Shown: piece by piece, positions 1-13,000 of the stretch
Layout: each line of letters opens with the position of its first letter
Numbering within the stretch: the stretch's first letter is position 1
Source of the DNA: Rapana venosa
Taxonomy: Eukaryota > Mollusca > Gastropoda > Neogastropoda > Muricidae
Reading direction: 5' to 3'
Length of the DNA stretch: 64,000 bases
Assembly (NCBI GenBank): GCA_028751875.1
Contig: CM054145.1
Span: 11,423,562-11,487,561 of the forward strand
Notes under the pieces: model-generated
Seen by the model: only the letters and a program-made list of their open reading frames with translations
The model's database searches: none
Told to the model about the DNA's origin: nothing
Program-made: the position numbers and the translations under genes

Positions 1-189
1 CCTTCCCTTGTTTTCTTATTCCTTCTCTTGTCTTTCTTTACCTTTCCGTCCCTTTCCTTTCCTGCCCTTTCTTTCCCTTCTACTTTCCTTTCTGTTGTTT
101 AAAGCCAATGACATGACGCTTTCCTAGTTCCTTTGCCCCACTAAGGATCACCAACACAATGTCCCGGTGAGACTGTCCGCTGACCTTGG
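1..189. other. Unassigned flank with pyrimidine-rich tract
   Basis: The first 100 bases are almost all C and T on the plus strand, and about 85 bases of ordinary sequence follow up to the SINE tail. I see no coding signal or recognisable repeat family. It may be an older tandem pyrimidine repeat or the flank of an element outside the window. Confidence 0.4.

Positions 190-243
<54 letters not shown>
190..243. repeat. (AAT)n microsatellite, SINE tail
   Basis: About 18 AAT units on the plus strand, which is (ATT)n on the SINE sense strand and forms its 3' tail. The same trinucleotide tail follows the related sequences at 1050-1070, 3357-3367 and 39779-39872. Confidence 0.95.
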
Positions 244-244
<1 letters not shown>

Positions 245-545
245 TATGGAATTTATATAGCGCTGAATCTTGTAAAGCAACAAATCAAAGCGCTCAGATT
301 TCATTTCATACCACTTTAAGTCACGCCAGATTTCTCTCCGTGAAATTCGGGCTGCTCTCCCCGGGGAGAGCGGGAGAGCGCGTCGCCATAAGCGCAGCGC
401 CACCCTTTTTTTTTTCTTCTTTTTCATGTCTGCAACTGTATTTGTTTCCCTATCAGAGTGGCTTTTTTCTAAGAATTTTGCCAGGGACAACTCTCTTGTT
501 GCCGTGGGTTCTTTTACGTGCGCTAAATAATTAGTGTAACACACG

Positions 546-576
<31 letters not shown>

Positions 577-716
577 TAGCGCCCAGATCACCACTCATGG
601 TCTAATGGATGGGGGAAAAGTTTCCGGTCCAAACGGGGTACGAACCGCCGCACACTTCAGACCCGGACTTTTCGCTTTCTAGACAGGCGCGTTACCTCTA
701 GACCACCGATCCACAT
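190..716 (-). mobile_element. tRNA-derived SINE, near full length
   Basis: Read on the minus strand, the element starts near 716 with a tRNA-like head. An A-box-like TGGTCTAGAGG lies at 695-705 and a B-box-like GGTTCGTACCCC at 635-646. A central segment follows with CTTTCGGATGAGACG and ACCGAGGTCCCGTGTG, then a body containing GGCAACAAGAGAGTTGTCC and a CCCCGGGGAGAGC-rich stretch. The 3' end reads GCGCTATATAAATTCC and runs into (ATT)n. The tRNA-type promoter plus conserved body plus LINE-like tail is SINE architecture. The central segment resembles conserved domains of widespread invertebrate SINE superfamilies, but I have not assigned a family. A second copy at 39467-39875 is very similar. No convincing target duplication was found. 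Confidence 0.8.
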
Positions 717-882
717 AATGCATATGGCATAATAAGGTCTATTACATAATTATGGATAATATGTGTATGTATAATTATATTTTTATAATAATGTATTATT
801 ATATAATTATGAATTTATTATTGTATAATAGTTTATATATCGTTATACATATGTTTATCCATTGCTGAATATCCACAGCGAT
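717..882. other. AT-rich spacer
   Basis: This stretch is dominated by TATAAT and ATTAT-like words and lies between the SINE and the (CA)n block. I see no coding potential or recognisable element. Confidence 0.5.
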
Positions 883-905
883 ATGCACACACACACACAC
901 ACACA

Positions 906-963
<58 letters not shown>
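883..963. repeat. (CA)n microsatellite
   Basis: A nearly pure CA run with one CC interruption near 912. It directly abuts the 5'-truncated end of LINE1 at 964, so LINE1 begins inside CA-type repeat. Confidence 0.95.
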
Positions 964-967
<4 letters not shown>

Positions 968-1045
968 AGATATCAGGAAAGATACCAGGTGTTTGGATGT
1001 TTGGCCTTATAAAACCTATTTATAAGGGGAAAGGAGACAAATACG

Positions 1046-1228
1046 AATTTAATAATAATAATAATAATAATATATGGAATTTATATAGCGCTGAATCTTG
1101 TAAAAAACAAACAAATCGAAGCGCTTGCACTCAATCATTTACAGGCATGCAACTCTCCTTAAACATAATGAGCAACAGATTTCAAATCCATGCACGCGCA
1201 CTACGCACGCACACGCACGCACACAAGA
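1046..1228 (-). mobile_element. L2-like LINE 3'-end fragment inserted in LINE1
   Basis: On the minus strand this reads ACAAGATTCAGCGCTATATA followed by (ATT)n. It matches 3356-3520 almost base for base, including the CA/CG-rich stretch at its upstream end. It is therefore a short 5'-truncated copy of the 3' end of the L2-like element at 3356-4690. It splits the LINE1 RT between GDKY and DDYRG. The flanking duplication is short and uncertain (GAATTT against GATTT). Confidence 0.75.
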
Positions 1229-2640
1229 TTTGATGATTATAGGGGTATGTATTTGTTCAGTTGTATTGGAAATTTTTTCCCTTCTGGTTTTCTTGAGACA
1301 AGTTACTTTTGGAATATTGGGTAAGCTTCAGAAAGTATCATTCTACTACAGATTGTTTCATTTTGGAATGTCTTTTGGATATAATTATTTCTAAGTAAAA
1401 AGCCCCGTTATACTGTGCTTTTGTTGATTATCAGAAGGCTTTTGATTCTGTATGGCGTAGTGCCTTATGGTATAAACTGGCAAAACAAAATGTAAACGAA
1501 AAAATACTGAAAGTCATCATGAACATGTATGAAAATGTAAAATCTTGTGGTTTTTGTTAATGATGGACCTGTTCAGACTATTTCAAAAGTTTTACTGGTG
1601 TTCGTCAAGGAGATAGTCTTCCTCCTGTTTTGTTTTCTATGTTTCTGAATTATTTGAAACAGTTTTTGACGGATAGAAATTGTTTGTCATTGAACATTCA
1701 ATTTTCATCGAATGGAACAATGTTAAGCTTTTAATTTTGCTATAATATAGCAAATGATAATTTTTAGTACACACACGCACACCCCCTTAAATCGTAATGT
1801 TTTATTCTCTAATACAAAGAAGGGGTTACAAGATGCTTTAAACAATTTATATGCTTACTATTCTCAGTGGAGACTTGTTGTTAATCGAGTGAAAACAAAA
1901 ATCATGATATTCGGCCGCCATAGATCTTGTAACATGTTTACGTATGATGGAAAAGCGTTGGAAGTTGTTATTAGTTTTAAATATTTAGGAATTGACTTTA
2001 GTAAGAGTGGTAGTTTTGCAAAATGCAGGGAAAATGCTTATGATAAAGCTTCTAAAGTTATGTTTAGTTTGATAAAGACTGCAAAGGCCAAAAGAACTAC
2101 CTATACCTGTGACACGATTTATTAGATAAAATCGTTGTACCTGTTTTGTTGTATGGATGTGAAATTTGGGGATATGAAAACCTAACAATAATTGATAAGT
2201 TTCAGTTAAGATTTTTAAAGTATATTTTTCGTTTAAGGCGTACAACGTCAACTTCACTAGTATATGAAGAAACGGGCAGATATCCTTTGTCTATATTGGT
2301 CTCTATTCGAATGGTTCGTTTCTGGATGCAGCTGCTTGACATCCAGTCTGAAAAGCTATCGTCAAATGTTTATCAGATGATGATTTACATGACAAATCTT
2401 TCATGAAATCATCATGGCTAAATAAGATACAAAATATTTTAGTACAAAGTGGATTTCACTGTCTGTGGAAGAGACAGTTTTGTTCAAGTATTGATTCTAC
2501 AAGTTCACATATCAAAGCCTTCTTAATTAAAAAAAAAGTTTTGTTAATGAATGAAGAACTGAGCTGTGCAGTAATAGTGGATGCCTTTATTATAAAAACT
2601 ATAACATCGATTGTAGTATGGAAACATGTATACCTTGTCT
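1229..2640 (+). pseudogene. LINE1 reverse transcriptase domain, broken
   Basis: Translating in shifting frames gives successive RT motifs. DYRG and SCIG lie near 1235-1265. Motif A, FVDYQKAFDSVWR, is near 1417-1456. GVRQGDSL is at 1597-1620. FKYLGIDFS is near 1975-2003. LLYGCEIWG is near 2146-2172 and introduces the thumb and connection region. The catalytic YADD segment expected near 1735-1800 is not legible, and a short CA-rich stretch lies there. In-frame stops and frame changes near 1560, 1760, 2125 and 2405 make it inactive as read. Loss of the catalytic motif indicates real decay beyond possible sequencing indels. Confidence 0.8.
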
Positions 2641-2647
2641 TCTTCTT

Positions 2648-2677
<30 letters not shown>
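2640..2677. repeat. (TTC)n microsatellite, tail of RTE-like element
   Basis: About 12 TTC units, which is (GAA)n on the element's sense strand. The other RTE-like insertion, at 44496, ends with the same trinucleotide. Confidence 0.95.
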
Positions 2678-2678
<1 letters not shown>

Positions 2679-2723
2679 GTCGTTATAGCTCCTAGCGGAG
2701 CATAGGGCCTCAACAGCGTCCCT

Positions 2724-3348
2724 CTACCTTCTCCTGTCTCTGGCAAGGGTCTTGGCCTCTTCCCATGTCAGGCTGGAGTCTCTCAGCTCACTATGCAGGC
2801 TTCTCCTCCAGGTCTGTTTGGGGCGCCCTCTCTTCCTTTTCCCCTGCGGGTTCCACTCGAGCGCTTGTCTGGTGATGTTGCAAGGCTCCTTCCATAGGGT
2901 GTGGCCGACCCAACGCCACTTTCGCCGCCTTACTTGGACATCCATAGGCTGTTGGTTCGCCCTCATCCACAGGTCGGTACTTGGCACTCTGTCGAACCAT
3001 CTGAGATGAAGGATCTGCCGGAGACATCCGTTGATGAAGGTCTGGATCTTGGAGGAGCTGGTGTTGATGACCCGCCAAGTTTCTGACCCGTAGAGAAGCA
3101 CAGACTTCACATTGGAGTTGAAGATCCTGAGCTTGGTGGTTGTGGAGATCGCATTTGTTCTCCATACGGGTTTCAAGATGGCAAATGCTCGGCGTGCTTT
3201 CTTTATTCTTGCCTTGATGTCTTCGTCTGTGCCTCCTGTCTGGCTGATCTTACTGCCCAGGTACACAAATTCACTGACATCCTCCACTGCTTTCCCAGAG
3301 ATGGTGACAGGAGCCTCTTGCTGGTTGTTGGTACGCAGTAGCTTGGTC
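2724..3348 (-). pseudogene. RTE-like RT thumb and C-terminal region
   Basis: A single open frame of about 190 codons, continued upstream in sense by KTKLLRTNNQQ. In order it carries VSEFVYLGSKISQTGGTDED, RIKKARRAF, LLYGSETWR, a CLRQILHLRWFDRV segment, WRWVGHTLWKE, WNPQGKRKRGRP and AKTLARDRRR. This is the usual post-catalytic order of RTE-type elements. The frame is well preserved apart from the insertion at its upstream end, so this copy is fairly young. No host function is indicated. Confidence 0.85.
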
Positions 3349-3355
3349 TTCTCTT

Positions 3356-3518
3356 AATAATAATAATATATGGAATTTATATAGCGCTGAATCTTGTAAA
3401 AAAACAAACAAATCGAAGCGCTTGCACTCAATCATTTACAGGCATGCAACTCTCCTTAAACATAATGAGCAACAGATTTCAAATCCATGCGCGCGCACTA
3501 CGCACGCACACGCACGCG

Positions 3519-3598
<80 letters not shown>

Positions 3599-4690
3599 CA
3601 ACACTTAGAAGGTGAAAGATGCTGTTGAAAATTAGGGACAGATATGTAGGGGAAAGTCTCAGGTAGGAAATAAGTGTGTTTTGGGGCGGATTTGGGGGAA
3701 CAAGTGAAGGTTTTGACAAGTGAAAAGAGGGGGTCATTCCAGGTGGATGGCCCAGAACAGAAAGGAGCGACGGAAACAGTGGTTTGGGTTTGAATCTGGG
3801 TGTTCGAAAGCACAAAGTATCTGCGGCTGAACGAAGGGAACGGGATGGAGTGTACAGGTGAAGACAGTTACAGAGATAAGGGGTGCAGATTTGTGGAGAC
3901 ATTTGAAACAGAGGGTATTGATTTTATACTCCAGTCTTTGTGAGACAGGCAACCAGTGAAGAGATCGCAGAAGAGGAGTGATGTGTTCAGATTTTTCTTT
4001 TTAGGACCAGTCGAGCTGCAGAGTTTTGTATGCGTTGAAGAGAGTGGATAGATGATGCTGGTAGGCCAGCCATAAAGAAGTACAGTAGTCTAAACGTGAA
4101 AGAATGAGAGATGTGACAAGCTTGAAGTTGCATCAGTGGACAGATACTTGCAAAATCGCGTTTATGCGCCGTAATTGATAGTAGCAAGACGGCAGGTCTG
4201 GGTGATAAAATTTTTTCATAGAGAGTGTGTTGTCAAGAACTACTCCTAAATACTTCACAGAGTTGGCAAAGGAACTGACGTATTGCCGAATTCTATTGAG
4301 TTTTTGTGATAGAGGAAAGTTTATGTTGGGTCCCTATGAGCATGGTTTCGGTTTTATCGGCATTAAGTTGTAACTTGTTCTGAGTCATCCAGTTTTGAAT
4401 GTCTTGAAGGCAGTAGGACATATTTGTCAGGAGGGAAGGCAAGTTTTCAACAGTATCGCTGCACTGAAGCTGAGTATCATCGGCATAGAAATGATGATCA
4501 ATAGGGTGGTTGTTTATTATATGTGAGAGTGGAGCAGTGTAGAGAGTAAAGAGAACAGGGCCCAGGACTGATCCCTGCCATTTTGACAGGTTTTGATTGA
4601 ATTTTGTTTACATTAACTTTCTGGAACCGGTCCGTGAGGTATGAAGTAAACCAGTGAGGGCTGTGCCATTAATACCAAACGTATTCTCTT
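3356..4690 (-). mobile_element. L2-like LINE insertion inside the RTE-like element
   Basis: A minus-strand 5'-truncated element with a 7-bp flanking duplication, TTCTCTT. Sense order is FGINGTALTG (about 4680), QGSVLGPVLF (about 4560-4585), HHFYADDTQLQCS (4459-4491, catalytic), WMTQNKLQLNADKTE (about 4360), VKYLGVVLDNTLS (about 4210-4260), GLPASSIHSLQRIQNSAARL (about 4015-4075), LPVSQRLEYKINTLCFKCL (about 3895-3952) and PSTWNDP (about 3735-3755). A TG block follows, then the 3' end GCGCTATATAAATTCC with (ATT)n. These words are characteristic of L2/CR1-group LINEs. Several frameshifts make it defective. Confidence 0.85.
3520..3594. repeat. (CA)n microsatellite within the L2-like 3' region
   Basis: A pure CA run of about 37 units on plus, lying between the end of the L2-like coding region and its conserved 3' terminus. 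The shorter copy at 1046-1228 has a CG/CA-rich stretch at the equivalent position. Confidence 0.95.
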
Positions 4691-4928
4691 GACTAATCCT
4701 GAGGCCAACACGTCTAGCTGTGGTATCTAGGGCAGTGACTTTGTCTTCGATGTGCTGCAGGCGGTGGGATAGCAGAGCCAGGTCATCGGCAAAATCGAGA
4801 TCTTCCAGCTTTGTCATGAGGGTCCATTGGATACCTTCCTCGGAACTTGCGTAGGCCGTCCTTGTCACCCAGTCCAGCACCACAAGGAAGAGGAGTGGAG
4901 ACAATAAGCAGCCCTGTCTGACGCCGGA
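4691..4928 (-). pseudogene. RTE-like RT palm with FADD catalytic motif
   Basis: On the minus strand, GVRQGCLLS is followed by PLLFLVVLDW, KLEDLDFADDLALLS (catalytic FADD near 4771-4795), LQHIEDKVTALDTTARRVGL and RISQE. There the L2-like insertion interrupts the frame at the duplicated TTCTCTT (3349-3355 and 4684-4690). Across that insertion the sequence continues as KTKLLRTNN at 3348 and below. The insertion happens to read in frame for a while, giving a chimeric open frame that should not be taken as a gene. RT upstream of motif B is missing because the element is 5'-truncated. Confidence 0.85.
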
Positions 4929-4940
4929 TATACCTTGTCT

Positions 4941-5471
4941 ACTACATGTTTATGTTTACGCTCTTATGAAGTTTCGTTGTAGCTGTCATAAGCTTCCTAT
5001 TGAGGTTGGACGTTTCCGTAGTATACCAAGGGAAAAAAGAATATATTCAAAACGCAATATGTCTGTTTTAGGGGATAAATTTCATTTTATCATGGAATGT
5101 CCCCACTTCAAACGTTTACAAGATTTTATTCCCCGACATTTCCTTCACTCATTTCTATAATTTCTGTAGGGTAATGAAATGCAAATATCAAAAAAGTTCT
5201 CCTGTCGCTCTAAAAATTCATAAGATTTCCAGGTATTTCTTGAAAATTCAATCGTCTTTCACAAGTGTAGATTATGTCTTTTAAAGAAATGTGTATACTT
5301 AAAATATAGTATTGAGTCTTTAATATTGTTTGCTTATCATTTTGCAATGAACTTGCTTTTAAGTTCCTGTTAGTATTCATATTATTTTGGGCTGTATTGC
5401 TGTTAGGTTTATTCACCTGTTCAATTTGTTTATCCTCCATACCCCAAAAGCGGTGAAAGGAATTAAATCCA
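4941..5471 (+). pseudogene. LINE1 C-terminal domain and 3' untranslated end
   Basis: After the insertion the host element resumes in a new frame with MKFRCSCHKLPIEVGRF, then IPREKR, a degenerate cysteine position, LGDKFHFIMECPHF and FIPRHF, and stops at 5158. This matches the C-terminal segment of many LINE ORF2 proteins, in which a C..C...DE.HF...C cluster ends the protein. One expected cysteine is replaced. The 300 bases after it look like residual coding or 3' untranslated sequence and stop at GGAATTAAATCC, where the CA array begins. Confidence 0.75.
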
Positions 5472-5637
5472 CACACGCACACATACACACACACACCACA
5501 GAGGACACACACACACACCACACACACACACTAACACATCTCATACACAAACACACCACGCTCATCAAGACTACAAACCCCTCCACACGAAAATATCACA
5601 CCACACCACACAAACACACACACAACCCCCACCCCAA

Positions 5638-5696
<59 letters not shown>

Positions 5697-6090
5697 ACAC
5701 ACCACCACCCCACACACAAACCACAGACACAAACCCTATAAAACAACACACACCAAAAACACAAAACAAAGACACAAAAACCCATACACAAAACCATGCC
5801 ACATACACATATACCACACACACACCACACACACACCACACAGAGGTACACATATACACACACCAAAAGCACACAACCATACACACACCATTGCACCACA
5901 CCACACACACCTCACAACACACACCAAACACACTCACACATACTAGGCGCACACACATACCACCACCCCACACACACACCACACACACACACCACGCGAA
6001 CACATACACGCCCACACGCAACCACCCCACCAAAACAACCACACCAAAACCACACACACACACACCACACAACATAACATACACACCACA

Positions 6091-6121
<31 letters not shown>

Positions 6122-7094
6122 CTACACACACCATACACTCACACAACACGCACGCACACGCACAACAAACCAAACAAACCCTACACAAAACCAAAAACCC
6201 AACACAACAACACTACACACCAACATACCACCACATACACACCACATACACACACACAGCAAACACACACAAACCACACACACACACTACACCCCACACT
6301 ACACACAGCAACACACACCAGACTACACACAAGCACATGCACAACACACCACATATCGCACACCCACCACACTCACCTACACACACAAACCTACAGACAA
6401 AACACCACTCCTCACAAACACAACAAACACCACACACGCCACACACACTACACACACCACACTAAAACACACACAAAACCCCCACACCCCGCACACCACC
6501 CCAAAACACCACATACCACGCACACAAACTACAAAACACATACACAAATACACCACACACACACCCACACTCACACACCACATCACACCACAAAATATAG
6601 ACACCAAAACAACCCCACATACACAGCACATCCCTTATAAACACCCCCAGACACACCCTTTCAAAAATCCATGCACCACTCAAGACACACACACACACAC
6701 TTAGGGGCCCCCACACACACCATACACCACAACACACACCACACACCACAAACCCCAACACACACACCGCACAACCCCACACCACAACGAACTACCACAC
6801 CACCACCACACCACACACTCACACACACACCAATTCACCACACACCACACCACACACACATTAACCCACCCACCACACACACACACACCACACATTAGAC
6901 ACACACACACACCAACCACACCCCACCCACACCCAAACCCTATACACGCACACACATCACCACACCACCAACACATATATACACACCACACCACACACAC
7001 ACAAGACACACCACACACAATATAGACACAAACACACACACACACCATTGACACCCACACACACACCATATACAAACCACAACACCAAAACACA
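5472..7094. repeat. CA-rich degenerate satellite
   Basis: Almost only A and C on plus, with words such as ACACACCACACAC, AAACACAC and ACCCCACAC. A pure (CA)n core lies near 5640-5692. No constant period is visible by eye. Long open frames of His/Thr (plus) and Cys/Val (minus) here are by-products of the dinucleotide composition. The block follows directly from the LINE1 3' end and grades into the 20-bp satellite. Confidence 0.9.
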
Positions 7095-10000
7095 CACATT
7101 AGACACCCATACCCCACACCATTTACAAACCCCAACCACCCCACACACACATTACACACACCCCACACAAGCATATACACCCCCACACACACACCACACA
7201 ATTAGACACACCACCACACATAACACACACCACACCCCACCCAAAAAACAAACCAAAACCCCCACACACACACACTTAGACCACCCCACACACACATATA
7301 CACACCACACCACACACACACACCCCACACAAAATTAACACACCACCCCATACATTAGACACAACCACCAACCATACCACACACACCAAAACACACACAC
7401 ACAACACACACACACACACACACCATATACACAAAACCCCACCACACCCCACACACATTAGACACAAAAATACACTAAAAACCACACACACATTCGACAC
7501 ACCACACACACTTAAAACACTGACACTAGACATCCACACACCCTTTGACACACCACACAAAAGACACACAACACACACACATTAGACACACCACACACAC
7601 ATTAGACAACAACCCCACATAGACACAACACCAACACAGTAACATACCACACAACATTGACACAACCCCACAAACATTAGACACACCACAAAACACATTA
7701 ACACACCACACACACATTAGACAAAACACACACACACATTAGACACACCACACACACATAGACAAACCATAAAACACATTAACACCACACACACACACAT
7801 AACACACAACACACACACAATACAAACCAAAAAACCCCACCACAATAGCACACACACAATAGACACAACAACATTAGAACACCCCCACACAATTTGACCA
7901 CTACGTACACATAGACACACCCCAAAATTAGACACACAACCAAACATTTAGACATACACACACATTAGACCAAAACCACAACACATACTTAGACACACCA
8001 CACACACATTAGAACCCCCACACACACACATTACAAAATTATTAGACACACCCACCAAAACATTAGACACACCACATACAAAATTAGATACCACACCACA
8101 CAACATTAGAACACACCACCCCACACATTAGACACACAACACACATTAGACACCCACACACACGACACACCACATTTAAAATTAACACACCCCACACACA
8201 TTAGACACCCCCACACACACATTAGACACACCACACACACATTAGACACACCACACAACAAGACACACCTACACAATATATACAACCACAGCACACACAC
8301 ACAAACATTAACACACCACACACACACCCTAACAGACCACACACACACACACCATTAGAAACACCCACACACAACATAAAAAACACCACACAACTAAACC
8401 ACCCCCACACCATTAGACACACCCCACACACACATTAGACACATCACACACACACACACATTACACAAACACAACCACACACACACATTAGACACAATTA
8501 ACACATAAGACACACCACACACACATTAGACACACCAAACATTAGACACAAACCCCACCCCACATTAACACACCACACACACATTAGACACACCATACAC
8601 TCATTAGACAAACCAAACACACATTAGACACACCAAACAACAATTAGACACACCACACACACATTAGAAACGCCACCCCACACACATTAGACACACCAAC
8701 ACAAACACATATACACACACACCACACCAACACACACACATTAGACACACACACAAAACATTAGACACACCACACACATATTAGACACACCACACACACA
8801 TTAGGCACACCACACACACATTTAAACACACCAACACACACATATACAACTACACACACACATTAGACACACCACACAACACATTAGACACACCCACACA
8901 CAAAACTTAACACACGCACACATTAGACACCACACACACAGACACACCACCACACATTAGACACACCTACACACACATTAGACACACAACAACACATTAG
9001 ACACACCACACACCACACACACACATTAGACCACCACACAAAACACATAACATACCACCCACACATTAACACAAACCCAAACCCCAAAAAACACTTAGAC
9101 ATACTAAAAATTAGACACACCACACACACATTAGACACACCGACACACACTTAGACACACCACACACACATTAAAACACACCACACACACATTAAACCAC
9201 CACTCACATATTCGACATACCCCACACACAATATTAACACCCACACACACATAGACACACCACACACACATTAGACACACCCCCCACACAATTAGCAAAC
9301 AACACGCACATAGACACACCACAAACATTAGACAAATCAAAAAACAGCGGCCACACCACACACACCTTAACACAACACACGCACACATTAGAAACACAAA
9401 ACACACACGAAAACACACAACATTAGACCCACAACACACACACATCTGACACACCCAAAAACCCCACATTTGACACACCACCCCACATTAGAACACACAC
9501 ACACATAGACACACAACACTAAGAACACCACAACACATTAAACCACACGCACACATTAGACACACCACCCCATAGAAAACCCCCACACACACATATATAC
9601 ACCACACACCACACCACCAAACACAAACACACACATTAGACACACACACACACATTAGGCACACAACACACACATTAGAAACACCACACACACATTAGAT
9701 ACACCACAAAACACCATTTTGACACACACAAAACACAAAGACACAACACACACACATTCGACACCACACACACACACATTAAAACACACCACACACACAT
9801 TAGACACCACACACACACATTAGACACACACTCAATATTCGACATACCACACACACATTAGACATAATACACACACATTGGAAACCCCCACAAAATTAGA
9901 CACAAACCCACACACAATTAGACAAACCACACACACATTAGACACACCACCCCACACACTAGACAACAACACACACATTAGACACACAACACACATTTGA

Positions 10001-13000
10001 GACACACCACACACTTATTAGACACACCCAATACACATTAGACACATCACACACGTAACCACCCACACAACTTAGACACACCACACACACGCATTAAACA
10101 CACAACACACATATCTGACACACCACACACACACATTAGACACAAACCCCAAAACCAAAATTTGGGCACACAACACACACACATAGACACACCACACACA
10201 CATTAGACCACACCACACACCCCTTTAGACACACCACCCACACAAATTTGACACACCCAAAAAACACATGAGACACACCCACACACACATTAGACACATC
10301 ACAAATCGACAAACACACCAACTTGACACACACACACACTTTAGACACACCACACACACACATTGACTACAACACACACATTAGAAAACACCACACACAC
10401 AACATTAGCACACCACAAAACACATTAGGCACACCGCACACCATAAGAACACCCCACACACAAACATTGGACACACCACACACACACATTAGATACACCA
10501 CACACACATTAGACACATACAGACATTGCACACCACACACACTAAGCAAAAAACACACACACATACACACTCACACATTAACACACCACAAACATTTTGA
10601 CAAACCACACACACATTTGACTCACCACACACACAAATAAGACACACACACACACATTAGACACTCACACACCACATTCACACCCACACACACCATATGC
10701 AGCCACACCACACACACACACATTGACAACACCCACACACAAAATTACACACCCCACACACACAAAACAAACCCAAACAACACAGACACATTAGAAACAC
10801 CACAGACACACTTAGACACACCACACACCACACATCATATACACACAAAACCCACACACACAAACACACACACATTACACAATTAACCATAAGACACACC
10901 ATACACACATTAGACACACACACACACGCATTAGACACACCACACACATATACAACCACACACACATTAGACACCACACACCATTAGACACACCACACCA
11001 ATTAACACACCTGAGATTTAGACACAAACCCCACACATTAGACACACCACACAAAGACACACCACACACAATGACACACCACAACAATAGACAAAACACA
11101 CAACCATTAGACACACCACACCCCACAAATTAGACACACCAAACACACATTAGACCCCACACACACACAATTAGACACACCACACCAAACATTAGACACG
11201 TCCTCACAAATTAGACACACCACACACAACACAAATAACACACACACAAACACCACAACACACACACATTAGACACACACACACATTAGACACACCCACA
11301 CATATTAGAAAACACATACATTAGCATACCACACACACATTAGAACACCACACACACACATTATACACACTACACAAAACACATTAGACACACCACACAT
11401 TAGACACCACCACACACACACATTGACACACCACACACACACATTAGAACACCACACACATTGACAACCCACACACACAGACACCCAATACACATTAGAC
11501 ACACCACACACACATTAGACACACAACACAACATTAGCACACACCACACACACACATTAAAAAAACACCACCACACACATTAGACATACCACACACACAT
11601 TAGAACACCAGACAACACACATTAAAACATACCTATAAATTGACACACCACCCACATTAGACAAACCAGACACATACATTAGAAACACCACACACACCAT
11701 TAGCCACACCGTACACACATTAGACACACCACTCACACATTCGACATACCACACACACATTAGACATAACACACCAGTAAACACATCACACACACATTAG
11801 ACAAACCAAACATACATTAAACACACCACCACACACACTAGACACACCACACACACAATTAGACACTCCAAACACACATTAGACACACAACACACACATA
11901 AGACACACCACACACACATAAGACACCTCACACACATAAGACACATCACACACATAAGACACACCACCCGCACAATTAGACACACCACACACACATTAGA
12001 CACACCACACACACATTAGACACACCACACACACATTAGACACACCACACACACTTATTAGACACACCACATAAACATTAGACAAATCATACACAGTAGA
12101 CACACCACACACACATAAGACACACACACACACACATTAGAAACACCACACACACATAAGACACACCAACACACATTAGACACACCAGCCACACAATTAC
12201 ACACAACACACACATTAGACACACCACACACACATTAGACACACCACACACACTTTTAGACACACTACATACACATTCGACACATCACACACAGTAGACA
12301 CACACCACACACATTAGACACACCACACACACACATTAGAAACACCACACACACATTAGACACACAAACACACACATTAGACACACCACACAACACATTA
12401 TACACACCACACACACACATTAGACACACCACACACACACATTAGACATCCCACAAGCACAATACACACAAAGACACACACACACTTTAGACACACCACA
12501 CACACATTAGACACACCACACACACATTAGACACACCACACACACATTAGACATACAACACACACATTAGACACACCACACACACACATTAAACACACCA
12601 CACACACATTAGACAAACCACACACACATTAGACACACAAACACACACAATAGACACACACCACACACACAGTAGACACACCACACACACATTAGACACA
12701 CCACACACACATTAGACACATAACACACACATAAGACACACCACACACAATTAGACACACCACCCACACAATTAGACACACCACACACACATTAGACACA
12801 CCACACACACATTAGACACACTACTACATACACATTAGACACACCACACACACCATTAGACACACCATACACACACACACATTAGACACATCACAAACAC
12901 ACATTAGACACACCACACACACCATTAAACCACACACACACACACATTGACACACACACACACCACATTAGACACAACACACATACATTGGACACACCAC

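Larger units (their letters stand above)
2641..4940 (-). mobile_element. RTE-like LINE insertion with (GAA)n tail and 12-bp target duplication
   Basis: A minus-strand, 5'-truncated non-LTR element inserted into LINE1. The duplication TATACCTTGTCT flanks it (2629-2640 and 4929-4940). Its 3' tail is (GAA)n, seen as (TTC)n on plus at 2640-2677. Its RT palm (4691-4928) and its thumb and C-terminal region (2724-3348) are separated by the L2-like insertion at 3356-4690. The C-terminal words (YLGS, LLYGSETW, ALEWNPQGKRKRGRPKQTWR) are typical of RTE-type LINEs. RTE is a best-fit label from motif style and was not tested phylogenetically. Confidence 0.85.
964..5471 (+). mobile_element. LINE1: 5'-truncated plus-strand non-LTR retrotransposon, twice invaded
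   Basis: Three separated blocks (964-1045, 1229-2640, 4941-5471) read as one degenerate non-LTR reverse transcriptase and its C-terminal tail. Block one carries LIKPIYKGKGD and block two resumes with DDYRG, so the RT fingers were split by the insertion at 1046-1228. The 5' end abuts (CA)n at 963. The 3' untranslated end runs into CA-rich satellite at 5472. Insertion at 2641-4940 is supported by a 12-bp duplication, TATACCTTGTCT, at 2629-2640 and 4929-4940. The endonuclease domain and any ORF1 are absent, as expected for 5' truncation. The clade is not assigned. It differs from the RNase H-bearing elements found to the right. Confidence 0.8.

Noticed and set aside
635..705. Functional tRNA gene on minus
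   Set aside because: A- and B-box-like words are present, but the spacing is larger than in a normal tRNA, no cloverleaf is evident and the sequence continues into a SINE body with an (ATT)n tail.
4608..4904. Single 98-codon RT protein
   Set aside because: It is a fusion across an insertion boundary: RTE-like RT (FADDLALLS, RISQE) joined in frame to the truncated L2-like start (FGINGTALTG) at the duplicated TTCTCTT.
5387..6640. Long His/Thr-rich open frame on plus, with Cys/Val-rich frames on minus
   Set aside because: Direct translation of CA/TG dinucleotide repeat. There is no domain, no start context and the composition follows from the repeat. The same applies to all THTH, VCVC and IHIH frames across the arrays, so none is listed as a gene or as a cysteine-rich peptide or toxin.
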